A DNA stretch of 64,000 bases from Hermatobates lingyangjiaoensis (taxonomy: Eukaryota; Arthropoda; Insecta; Hemiptera; Hermatobatidae), in contig JAPFBL010001617.1 in the NCBI GenBank assembly GCA_026182355.1, forward strand, positions 4,623,001-4,687,000, read 5' to 3'. Shown in pieces: positions 20,390-31,379 of the stretch (position 1 is its first letter; every line of letters starts with the position of its first letter). The notes beneath the pieces are model-generated. The model had not been told where the DNA came from and ran no database searches. It saw only the letters and a program-made list of their open reading frames with translations. A program made the position numbers and the translations under genes.

Positions 20390-22445
20390 AATCTGGAGTG
20401 GCCTACACTCTACTTTACTATAAGTAACTTAATGTCAAATTTCTTGAGTAAATAAAACATAACGTCTCATTTAAGCATAACATAAATATCTAAATGGGAT
20501 ATAATTATTAGCATTTCATTCCTGAGGTAGTACAGATAGTGATTGAAGGACATATCAATTTATAAGCTTATTTTTGTACATCACAAATAATTTATTATTT
20601 GCAAATAATTTCATTAGTATAACTACAGCAGTAATAACATTTTTGAAAAACCAAAGTGAACATTTCTTGAAACGATTTATTCTCCTACAAGAGAATGCCT
20701 TTCGTTCAAACAGCCAGTGGATTTCTTACATCGTTTACTTGACATTGAATCTACATTGAATATTAAAGTAAAATTTTCAAATTTAATACAGGAAAATACT
20801 CTTTTTTTCTCTGAAAAACATCTTAAACAGCGAAGAAAATGTTGTTTTAAGGTGATTTGTTCATTAAAGATGTACGATAATTACATTTATTAATCTCTAA
20901 ACCAATGATTTTAATTTTGAATTATCTTTTACATTTTCGGTCTTTTCTAGAATTATTATACTGGGAATTTTATGGTTTCATAGTATTTAATAACATCATT
21001 TTCCATCCCCTTTGTCAAATATCATATATACGAATTTTTTCTGAGCGAGTGTTATCTCTTTCCTGCCTGCTGTACTCTGTTATAAGGTTGCAATGAATGT
21101 ATATTGAGAAAAAATATATTAGTAATTAGCCAGTTTACATACTCAAATCGAAGTCAAAGCGTGCTATTCAATATAATTTAAATCCTTTATAGTTGGGAGC
21201 TTCTAATTTTTGAATATAATAAATATGAACTATTAGACTAGAATTGTAAAAAAGAACTGGATATTTCTCAACAAACATAAGTCCTCTTTCTTAAAGAAAG
21301 AGTCCATTCATTACATTTCAATATCATGGAAAGGTACTACATTCACAATTATAATGTAATTGTAACTGATATTAAGTTTTGCTCAAGAGTGCAATATATA
21401 GATTTATTAAAGCATTTTATGAGACAAATCCATCATGCCATGGAAGACAAAGGTAATTTATTTATGTTTATTGCCGGTGATTTTTTTACATGTAACAATA
21501 ATATTCCTCTTACATCTCATAAAAGTCAATAAACTATTTATATTGTTCCTTTATAAATATCAATTTTATCTCAGTGGATTCGCTCAAAAAATTTCTAAGT
21601 CAATGTAAACAATGTAAAAAAATACAAAAAATTCGACAAGTATAGCAGGTGATCTCTTAGTCTAGGATAAACAAAGAGTTTTTATATCGTTATTGCTCTT
21701 TCCCGTAATTGAAACCTCATGAATTTTTTTTTATGAATTGCTAATTTTTTGTTCCATTTTTGGTGAAATTTTCATTATTTTTTAACGAACCGTTTAGCGT
21801 CAAAAAAACATTTTCTGAAAACACAAATCGTACTGTAACGCCCCTTTAGCGAATGTAATTTTAGAAAAAAATATCTCAACTCATTCTCCATATAATGTTC
21901 TATTTATAGGCATAGTTTCATTGTGATCCGTCAAACAGTATGGCTTGTATCGCTCTCACTAGATTTGAGATTGAATTATAAGTCAAAATTTGTACATTTT
22001 ATTGAAAAAAAAATATTTCCTGTTGTTTTAAAATTCTGAATATATTTTTCGTTTGTTCCATTTGTAACCTCAAAGACAATGTCAAAATTTCAAAACTCTA
22101 GGGTTATCAGTTTAAGAGAAATAAATGTTTTAAAAAAACGGTTTTTGGCCAAAAAAGTGACTTTCCCATCATGCATAATTCTTCCCAAACAATAGGGATC
22201 TTCTTCCCTATGAGGCCCATTTTTGTGTAAAATATCAACTTGATCCATCAAAGATTCTGGACCGTAGCGTGGTAACAAGCAATGCTAACACACTCATCCA
22301 CCCACCCACCCATACACACACACAGACATCATCGAAAAAACTTCATAAAACGACTTTTGGGACCTCAAAACATATAATTCCGTCAAAATCTCGAGATCGA
22401 ATTTTTTCACGATCACTATACTTTACTTATAGTAAAGTAAAAAGG
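20390..22445 (+). mobile_element. R1 repeat, copy A
   Basis: Starts at TCTGGAGTGGCCTACACTC preceded by A. It matches copy B (23538-24957, inverse) along most of its length: blocks at 20470-20500, 20640-20760, 20960-21160, 21340-21580 and 21835-22090. Beyond 22090 the copy runs into a segment ending in a CTTTACTTATAGTAAAG near-palindrome (22420-22436) plus AGTAAAA, which may be the end of this element or a separate LINE-like tail. No long open frame survives. It belongs to an unclassified interspersed family with at least five copies in this window. Confidence 0.75.
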
Positions 22446-22449
22446 ATGA

Positions 22450-23480
22450 AACGCCAAAACAGTTAGTAAAAATAATCAAGGTTAAAACAATAATGTTTGT
22501 TTTTAGCAATAACATTTTCTATGTTTATTAAAATGAAGCAAATTAAGAATCTGACAGATGAGATTTTTTTTTAAAAAAGGGAAAGATTTTTGATTTTAAT
22601 AACTTTTATGGAGAAAAATTATTAAAGTTTATTTATGGAATAATTTACGGAGAACAATAAACGGAAAATATGTTCTGTTTTAAATTATTTTCCATGGATG
22701 GTTATCGAATTCAATGCAATTTTAGGTTAAGAAACTGACATAACCGGTGCTATAATAAATTGAAAGGCACACCTAAATGAAGGACCGTTCATTTCTCATC
22801 TATCTCTCTGGGTTTTTGTGTCGGAGTGACATCACCAAATGTAATATAATGAATAACCAGGAGTATAATGTATATTAGATCATGGAAAGTCATTCCTTAG
22901 TATTTTAGGTACTACTGCTAATACAATACTACTACGCTTACAATATTACTACTGCAACTACAATAATACTATACAATAATACTACTGCTTAACATTATCC
23001 TATTTTAATACGATAGAGTAAAACTTAAGAACACTAACCTAATTTGTTTTTGGCTTAAAGAACGAGGTACCTGCCATGGTACTTAATATTTTTTCAATTT
23101 CCTTCAGGAACGCCACTCGAGTTATTTGAAAAGATGACTACGATTAATTTAAATATTCTTGAGTCAGTTACGTAAAATTTTACAACCCTTTCATAATGAA
23201 TATTACTCGTTTGTACTCTGACGCTAAGACTTACTTAAAGAGAAGGCATCTATCGACTACCTTCTTTATTTTTTTTTAACAATGAACTAACATTTCTAAT
23301 TTCGTAGAAGCACTGATTTAGATTTGTCTAGTCATAAATTAAGCAGTATTATTTTCATGTAGTCGCAGAACTATAGCATACGGAGTTATATTACAAGAGG
23401 TGTGTACTAGATTAAAAAGTGACGCACACTGTCATAATATTTTATAATTTATATGCTGCTCCATTTATAATGAAAATGAA
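22450..23480. other. A+T-rich DNA between inverted R1 copies
   Basis: Contains an ACT/AAT-rich simple stretch (about 22910-22990). Otherwise nothing recognised. Confidence 0.5.
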
Positions 23481-23537
23481 ATTAGTAATTAAAAATTGTC
23501 TATACTTTTTAATACAAAAATACTTTTAAACTACTAA

Positions 23538-24957
23538 ATCTGGGGTCTTGAAATTTTGGCATTATCTTTGAGGCTACAAAAACAAAAAAATGAAAAAATC
23601 CTCAAAATATTAAACAACAGGAAATTTTTTTTAATGAAGTGTAAACATTCTGACTTTAATTCAATCTGAAAACTTGTGAGAGTGAAACAAGCCATACAGT
23701 TTGATGGCTTGTATGGCTAAAAAAACTATACCTAAAATAGAACTTTCTGTGTAGGATGAGTTGAGATGATTTTTTTCAAAATTCCATTAACCAAAGGGAC
23801 GTTAGAGTACTATTCTGGTTAGAGTACTGAATATTAATCCTGGACTAATTAATCCTATACTTACTATACTTGTATTTTTTTTATATTTATTTACACTGAA
23901 TAAGAAATTGTTTACGTGAATCCACTGAACTAAAATTGATGTTTAGAGGTTTAATGAAAAATTTTTAAATGATTTAATAACTTATATGAGAGATAAGAAG
24001 AATAATATACTTACATGTGAAAAATCAGCGCCAAATAACATCATTTCTGATCCTTTGAATGATGGATTTGATGGTATGATGAATTTCTCTAACAAAATAC
24101 TCTAATGAATCTATTTAGTTAATTCACCATTCAACAAAACTTAATATCACATTTAAATTTTTGTTTTGTTTATGAATCGTAATATCTTTGGGTAAAGAAA
24201 CTAGCAAATAAAAAAGTTTTTAAATATACTGAAAAGCCGGCTTTGAATTTGATTTGAGTATGCAAAACAGGCTAATTACCAATATATTTCTTCTCAATAT
24301 ACATAACCTTATAACAGAGTACGTTCAAAAGGAAAGGAAAGTGATTTTGAAAAAATCACATGGCATGCCATAAAATGTCCAGTATAATAATATTATAAAA
24401 GGCCAAAAATATAAAACATAATTCGAAATTGAAAATATTATTTGAAAAATAATAAATGACTATCCCACATCTTAAATTAAAAATTATCTCAAAATGACAT
24501 TTTTTCTTACATTTTTCTGACAGTTTCCAGATAAAATAGGAATACTTTCAAATTTTAAATGGGAAACTTTGCCTTCAATCTTCAATATAGAAGGATGTCA
24601 GATCAACTATGTAAGAGATTCACTGGCTATTAGAACAAAACCCATGTTCTCCTGTAGGAGATTATTTCGTAACACGAAATCTTCACTTTCGCTTTTCAAA
24701 AATGTTATTACTATTATCGTTGTAGTAATGATATTATATGCATCGGTGGTGTGATATATAAAACTAAGAATATATATTAATAAGTGGATCAATTACTACC
24801 TGTTCTACTCGTACCTCCAAAAATGAAAGACTAACAAACATCTCCTATTTTAACATTTATATTATGCCTAAATGAGACATTATAAATTATACGCCCAAGA
24901 AGTTTGATATGTAATGTTGAGTGTAGGCTACTCCAGATTTTTGTAACCATCTTTTTA
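23538..24957 (-). mobile_element. R1 repeat, copy B
   Basis: Inverse of copy A. The start motif reads GAGTGTAGGCTACTCCAGA at 24927-24945 on the + strand. Shared blocks include the region coding CTCCTGTAGGAGATTATTTC (24650) and the GCCATACAGTTTGATGG block (23692). No coding capacity recognised; the 61-codon frames at 24569-24792 are incidental. Confidence 0.75.
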
Positions 24958-25129
24958 ATGAAATGTATTGGGTTTATAGTAAGATAATAATGTTGAAACA
25001 AGATTTCACAAAGAATGTAATGGTATCAAAGATTTAAATAAATAATGGATATTCAAAATTATTTACTGAGGACTCCGAGTAGGAAGAAAGGCATTTTAAA
25101 CTGGGAAAAACATTGAAACAATTTAATGC

Positions 25130-25290
25130 GGGGTTAATTATGGGAATGGAGAAGACAGAATATGAGCGGAGTGATGAGGAGGTTAGCCGAAGAGCGTTAA
25201 GATTGGTGATGTGTGGCGCGATGGAGGGGGATGATTGGAGGATCAGACGTCTGAGGAGAGCAAGCGTGACGACCGGCTTTGATTAAAAAC
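25130..25290 (+). other. G-rich islet carrying a short charged open frame
   Basis: Strongly G/A-rich on +. It is crossed by a frame of about 70 codons without a stop (stop at about 25286). The part from the internal ATG is 47 codons, rich in E, R and D (MGMEKTEYERSDEEVSRRAL at the start). No family is recognised. A C-rich stretch follows (25300-25375), giving a G-to-C switch. An exon is possible but unproven. Confidence 0.35.
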
Positions 25291-25464
25291 CATTGTTCCT
25301 AACGCTAACTCCATTCCCAACGTCCTAACTTCTCTTCACACCAAACATTAAATTCACCTCCAACTGCCTCTCTTTTCTCTTATTTGATGCATACCATTCT
25401 TACATTGACCCTGGAATTCTTGGGTCGACCAGACCCAATGTAAGAACATGATGGATGTCATATT

Positions 25465-26755
25465 ATGTTCATTTACAGGCAGGACATATAAGAAACATAT
25501 TTATCGCACATATGCAATCATTTATCGTAAGGACGCAATTTTCAAACTAAGCAGATCATCCAAGAGTTGTGTTATAACTTCTATATGGTGATCTCTACAA
25601 TCAAATTTGATTGGAAAAAGCTTCTTGTGCTTTGTAAGAATAGGAGCATTTAATTTCATGTTACCCACTAAACATGAATTTTATTTATGATTTTGTTTTT
25701 CAATCTTTGAAGATTTCTCTTTTCACTTCAAAAATATTATTTTAGTTACATTCAATATAAGCCAGACCGAAAGAAAGTTGATACTTCTAAATGATTATAT
25801 GAAAGACATCAAAACATAAATATTACATTTAAATCGACTGTACAGTCACACAGAACATAATTACCGAAAACATGAAATGAGTCACTAAGGTAAACAAATA
25901 AAACCAATCTGGTCTATTTAAATCTTGAACATCAGAAAGTCATATTTATACTAATACTGGAAATAATTCAAAGCAAAGACCTGAACTTGTACTACATACT
26001 AAAAGTTAGGGTTTAAACTATTCCTTCAACCAATCATGTCTTTGGATTGTTTAATTTTGAGTGATAGACGTCACAAAACCACACCGTTTTAACAAATTCA
26101 GGTTTTTAATTTAACATAGCAAACGCATATTATAAGCAAACGTCAAGTGTGAAGACAGGTTGAGTTGACAATAATACCGTAGTACACAGTATTATAAACA
26201 TTAACAACAGTGCGACAAAAAGACTCTAGTTAACCAGACAAAAATAACTAGTCCTTCAAAATGGATGTCTAGTGAAACATGTGAATAGGCCACATTGCTA
26301 TTCCCTAAGTGGAACTACAGTTCCTTCAAATCTACTTCATATGTGATATAATAATGATAGGAAGGAAAGATTCTAAATCTTTAAAAAGCAACTAAAAATA
26401 CTAGATTTCACATTGTGTCTATACCTGGGAAACTCCAGGCACACGTAGGATAGACTTTTATAAAAGAATATAAAAAAAAGGTATATTACATTTACATTAA
26501 CGAAAAATATAATTAATTTCCACAAATATTCTACATGGAAATACTAGACAAATTTCTTATTTCTATAAATTTCCATTATTAATATCATCGAATCGAGATC
26601 AAAATTTGTTTAAATAAATGATGACTGGATCAAGATATTCTTTTACAAGTTCTGGAATCAACTTACTTTTATTTATCAAACAGATTAGTTGACAGTTATA
26701 TACGGCATAAAACCTAGGGAAAACAGAATTGTGAATACAGGAAATATAAGAGTTA
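25465..26755. other. A+T-rich intergenic DNA
   Basis: Nothing recognised. Confidence 0.5.
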
Positions 26756-26759
26756 CAGA

Positions 26760-26890
26760 TACAGGGGAGAAGGGGAGGTCACATTGAGAATCAGCCTTGA
26801 CAGAGAAAGTGTACTCCTCAGTCCATACTCTCCCCGCCTGTTACTTCAGCTTCCTCTCGGCTACTGCCCCTCCAACTTCTACACTGGTAT
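26760..26890. other. G+C-rich islet with G-to-C switch
   Basis: Begins GGGGAGAAGGGGAGGT and ends in CTTCCTCTCGGCTACTGCCC-type pyrimidine-rich sequence. No frame of note. Confidence 0.5.
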
Positions 26891-27519
26891 AGGAATCATA
26901 TCTAAGTAATTGCTAATACTATCAATGATAAATGAAAGGCATTTTCAAACTAGTGTAATCCTAATTAAAGGGCTTATGGAGTTTTGAAAACTTGATTTTT
27001 AAATTAATAAGTTTTTTTTGTCACTTTCGGAGAACACGCTTACATTAATTTATGCTAAATGGACTCAGAAAGTTCCAATGCAAAGCATGGAAGAAGAATA
27101 CCATTTTAACTGTTTTAAATTATCATCCTCAAATAGTGGTACCAAATGAAAAGAATTTAATTCGTTTATAACAAAACGAATAAATGTAACATAAAAAAGT
27201 TTATGCATTTTTTCATTCACAAAATCGCATTATCAAACAAAAAATATTACTTTGTAACTAGATGCATTTATTCTGAACCCTTTAATTTTTCCATATCGAA
27301 ATTTATTAAGATCACTCTTACTCCGCAACCCCTTTAAATAGAAGAACTATATCAGTCCTTGCAAAAATAATACACCCAAATAAATCAATCCTCCAGTACT
27401 GGAATAGTAATTAATTAGAGCTACAGTAATCAGGTTGTATTCATCTATAAAAAACTTAACTGCAGGAGCTTTAAAGATGATGGTCTTAACTCAAGAGTAA
27501 GGTTAACACCAACAGGCTT

Positions 27520-28180
27520 TCAACTTTCAACTGTGGAGGAATTTCAATGAAGAACTCATGAGCTATGCAATCATATCGTCAATCACATGTCACAATTGGT
27601 GTGTATACAAACTGTCCTGTGGTAATTGCCCCACTCTTTACATAGGCATGACAAATAGATCGTGAAACATTTAATCTTAAAAAACATAGTTTTGATCCGA
27701 GAATATGGATATTCATCATTTTATTCAGAAATTTCAAGAGATTACATCCTTGAAAGCCTTAGAAATTAACAAATTAATACGTTTAAATTCACCCCTATGA
27801 TTAAAATAACAAATCTCTGCATTTCCTCCATTTTTAAAATTATTAATATAGTTGAGATGTCCTTAGTTTAAAGGTTTGGTTTCTTACCATTCACATCAGC
27901 ATCGTGTCTCATTTCAATTTGGTACCTACCTGCTATAATAGCATTTCCCTCTTCTCATAATACTCTGTATCCCTTAGTGTCCCATAACTTCTTGGGTACT
28001 CTACTCTCCTTACTAAGGTAGGCATGTAACTTTCTTTAGTTTAAATTTTGCCTGAAATTCTGTATTCAGTTCCACATTTTCTGTTCATATTTTATACTGT
28101 AGATTTAGCCTGAGGGTGAAGTGTTCGAAACACGTTGACATTGTATACATCTTTTGTGAGGAGACTTGGTGTTTCTTTCT
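27520..28180 (+). mobile_element. PLE-C remnant: GIY-YIG scrap, 3' UTR and ribozyme-like end
   Basis: 27599-27660 translates as CVYKLSCGNCPTLYIGMTNR, the GIY-YIG core (VYK...LYIG). A stop follows soon after, and a later frame reads FQEITSLKALEINKLI as in the other PLE-C copy (EISALETLEINKLI region, about 52420-52470). The 3' UTR shares a CCCTTAGTGTCCCATA block with that copy. The end has CTGAGGG...GTTCGAAACACG (28110-28133) and TGTGAGGAGACTTGG. Confidence 0.7.
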
Positions 28181-28392
28181 TTTATACCAATCATTATTCA
28201 ATGAAGATTCCAGTTACATTAAATAGCAATAGAGAAGATAGTGAAATCCGACTGAGTGGTTTTATTTCACGATTCCAGAAAACCGTTGTTTACAGTCGTA
28301 AAGTACCAACCTTCTAGGGTATAGCGAACATATGCGAGAATATATTTGCACTAGGGTTGTAAGGAAATAGCTGCTAATGAGTCCCAGTCCGT

Positions 28393-28692
28393 TTGGCAAT
28401 GAGTAACCAGATCAACTGGAACAATATAAAGCACTTTGTCCCCAGCTTAGCTTACTACTCTCTTCTGCAAGTCAAGAGAAATATGATGCGGGGAAGGAGA
28501 AATGCTCCGAGAATGGCGGTTGATATTTTTTTATCTCAAATTAAGACTTTGAAATTACCAATAAAACTGGAACAGTTTAAACATGTGAGAAGCAAACTTT
28601 CAAACTGCAACTACATCAGATCGTACATCAGTAGCAGATTGCCCCCACCATTACATATTGATAGTATGGGTTCTGAACACCTACCTAGATGA
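28393..28692 (+). CDS. Unidentified 99-codon open frame
   Basis: ATG at 28399 (two codons into the frame); stop at 28690. The protein is basic, with a motif-poor sequence: MSNQINWNNIKHF, a MMRGRRNAPRM basic stretch and SRLPPPLHIDSMG. I recognise no family. Length and composition are better than chance for this A+T content, but it lies between PLE debris and has no visible partner exons. It could be a chance frame, an exon, or an unrecognised element fragment. Confidence 0.2.
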   Translation: MAMSNQINWNNIKHFVPSLAYYSLLQVKRNMMRGRRNAPRMAVDIFLSQIKTLKLPIKLEQFKHVRSKLSNCNYIRSYISSRLPPPLHIDSMGSEHLPR

Positions 28693-28959
28693 TCAGATTT
28701 AGAGGATTTTGTAATAGAAAGCCTTATGACAGCCTCACGAATTGGAAAAATGCCGGGCAATCACTAATCATAACTGTCTCTGCTCTAAATGTTATCTCTG
28801 CTCTGTCACATTATTAACTCAATACTACAAACAGCTGTTCACATCCTACGTATTACAAATAAGAACCATTAATATTCAATTCATGATTATTAGAATCTTT
28901 CCAATCTCAAAAAAAAGTCTAGACTACTATTTTCCCCACATATATATCATCTAATCATA

Positions 28960-29200
28960 TAAAATGCACCAGAAACATAACGAGAACTAAAAGCAGTTAA
29001 CATTTAAAAATATATGTGGAATTCAATTATACGAAATAATTGTAATTATTAACTAAATTAAAACTTATATATTATATTTTATATAAAACTTATATTTTAA
29101 AATGTCTAAAATATCTAGATATTGATACCTGCTATCAAAATTGAAAATGAGTTCCCATAATGAGGCAGTATCAAAGACCGGCACATTATCTAGATAATAT
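28960..29200. other. A+T-rich intergenic DNA
   Basis: Nothing recognised. Confidence 0.5.
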
Positions 29201-29205
29201 TGTTG

Positions 29206-29478
29206 ATTCTGAGGTAAAATGGATAAACCAACAAAAGTCTCCACACAAATGAAGTTTTATTCAACGCGTTTCGAACACTTTGTGTTCATCATCAGGAAGA
29301 CACCAAGGATGTGGTACTGACGGGTTGGTCCAGTGAAAAAAAAAAAAACCACTGGACCAACCCGTCAGTACCACATCCTGGTGTCTTCCTGATGATGAAC
29401 ACAAAGTGTTCGAAACGCGTTGAATAAAACTTCATTTGTGTGGAGACTTTTGTTGGTTTATCCATTTTACCTCAGAAT
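29206..29478. repeat. 130-bp near-perfect palindrome with ribozyme-like core in each arm
   Basis: Left arm 29206-29335 and right arm 29350-29478 are exact reverse complements apart from one extra A in the left arm (in ACCAAGGATG). The 14-nt centre is A13 then C. Each arm contains CTGATGA, a perfect 6-bp hairpin (GAACAC/AAA/GTGTTC) and GAAAC: 29389-29415 on + and 29269-29295 on -. Downstream the right arm has TTTGTGTGGAGACTT, and GAGTAAATACCAT follows the arm, as at the ends of PLE-C (52860) and at 36287. An assembly fold-back is also possible. Confidence 0.9.
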
Positions 29479-29479
29479 G

Positions 29480-30125
29480 AGTAAATACCATACAATTACG
29501 GATTGCACAACTAATGATTTATAATATTGTTGAATTGAAAAATAAACTATTCTGCCAGATGTTATTGTTAGGAAAGGTAATGGAAGATTTCATTACTTGC
29601 CCTGCAATGACAAGTGACAAATTTAAATTACAGAACAGTGCAGAATGTGTATCACATTTTACGACATGATAAATGCATATGTATCATGAACCATATTGAT
29701 AATAACATAATGAGATACTGGATAGCATTGGATATTAGATATTCACATCCAGAAATGCTCTTTTTATACAAGACAAATCCTGTAGCTCTAAAATTTTGCT
29801 ACAACTGCACCAAGCATACAAGTTCAACTTAAATTCCGTATATAGTTTATAAATCTTCCACAGGACAAACCTTGCACATTGCACTGACATAAAAAGAAGA
29901 ATTTAAGGAGGACGGGTATTTGCCCTCAGAAAAAAACACAAATGTTCCTCGACTCCACATGTTACTATCGAACGAATTCAAAATGACCTGAAGCCGATCC
30001 CTTAGAAATCAGCTTTAAGCAAGAACAACTTAGTAGAGACTCCACTGCATGTGACGACTTCCCGGCATCAACTAATTGAACAGTTAAAGGACAAACCAGT
30101 TAAAGAATAAACCAGCTCATATTAA
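29480..30125. other. A+T-rich intergenic DNA
   Basis: A 72-codon frame at 29614-29832 is not recognised. Otherwise empty. Confidence 0.45.
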
Positions 30126-30165
30126 ATTTTGCACCTATATGCTGTAGAAGGTGGAACGACATGGA

Positions 30166-30354
30166 TTAGACCGGTTCGCGTTTAGTAATGAGGCAACCTT
30201 CTTCATCGTAATAAGCCTGATCATGTAGGAAATTCCTCAAAGGTAAATGAGCTCCATTACATGCCAAATAAACGTGTTCAAAAGGATTCTTTCCTGAAAG
30301 AACAACAGCGAAAGGTGGAACGTATCTTGACATTCTTCTAAAGTAGGTGATCAA
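30166..30354 (-). CDS. Unidentified open frame, possible exon
   Basis: The minus frame from the first ATG (about 30333) gives 55 residues: MSRYVPPFAVVLSGKNPFEH, then VYLACNGAHLPLRNF and LHDQAYYDEEGCLITKREPV. The composition is protein-like (balanced hydrophobic and acidic residues, few low-complexity runs). A CTACTTTAG sequence just upstream could be a splice acceptor. No clear donor is visible, and I cannot name a family. Confidence 0.25.
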   Translation of the reverse strand: MITYFRRMSRYVPPFAVVLSGKNPFEHVYLACNGAHLPLRNFLHDQAYYDEEGCLITKREPV

Positions 30355-31051
30355 TTATACAAATTAACAAACTTCATTTTCTAAAGGAATTCAGGAAATT
30401 GATAAATGTTTTGATGTGTGTCATGTCTGATACAAATTAACAAAAGTAATAACAAAGGATCGTGTGACAAAAAGTAATAATAATTTTTTTTAAGTTCTAA
30501 GTTTAAATGTGGTCAAATACTGGAAAATATTAAATCTCAGGGAATATAAAACAATTTCAACTATATTAATTTGGTATAAAGATTTTAAATTTGACATAAA
30601 ATCTGCAACAACCCTCGTAATATTAAAAAAAAAACCTTCACAGCAGTTGATGCAAAACCCTTTCCTAGGCTCTCTCCTCCAAAACACAATTTTATTAAAT
30701 GAATTAAAATTAGTTTGTATATATTAAAAAGTCATAGATAGCAATCATTAGTAAAAACAAGAAAATAGTGCTTTCATGACTTTAAATCTCTTTTTAAAAT
30801 ATAAAACATATGTTAAATACAGTCAATCGTTTACGTAATATTTAATCTACATATAATAAAATATTTATTTTGTAATAATACTAAAGTCCATCAATATAAT
30901 TCTGTGAAATATCATTTAAATTATTAATGACTGGGAAGAAAGTTTGAGCAATCAAATCAGCGTTTATTGTCATCAAATGGATCAATTCTGAATGGTCAAT
31001 TATTTCAGTAAGGAAGTACACCTACTTTTTGCTATAGAAGTATAAAAAATA

Positions 31052-31372
31052 TATTTTTATTTTTTTTTTTTTGTAGAGGTCTGAGTGACTGACGAAGTTA
31101 GCCTCCGATGCTGATTCCTGGAGGGAATATTGCATCTCCCATTGATACTACATTGGGAGTCCTAAATTTTGCTTAACTCAAGTGTATTTAGAGTAGAGAT
31201 CTTTAATGAGTATCTGACATCCCACAGGCTCGGGGCCAACGGTTTAACGCCCTCTCCAAGGAACGAAGTGCTCAAATTTATTCACCTTCATGTGGATATT
31301 GAAACCCAGACCTACGAGTTCAGAGGCGAGCGCGTTGCTCTAGTCACTAAGTGGATCGATCACTTCTGATGA
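31052..31372 (-). mobile_element. SINE copy 2, near full length
   Basis: On the minus strand: a tRNA-like head (about 31372-31295; CTAGAGCAACGCGCTCGCCT A-box region, GTCTGGGTTTCAATATCC B-box region), then the body shared with copies 1, 3 and 4, then a tail ending in poly(A) (T-run at 31054-31072 on +). Pol III-transcribed SINEs are copied by a partner LINE, which I did not find here. Confidence 0.8.
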
Positions 31373-31379
31373 CGTCGAA

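Noticed and set aside
22410..22445. Rho-independent terminator from the CTTTACTTATAGTAAAG hairpin
   Set aside because: The context is eukaryotic and the motif is at a repeat end; bacterial terminators do not apply.
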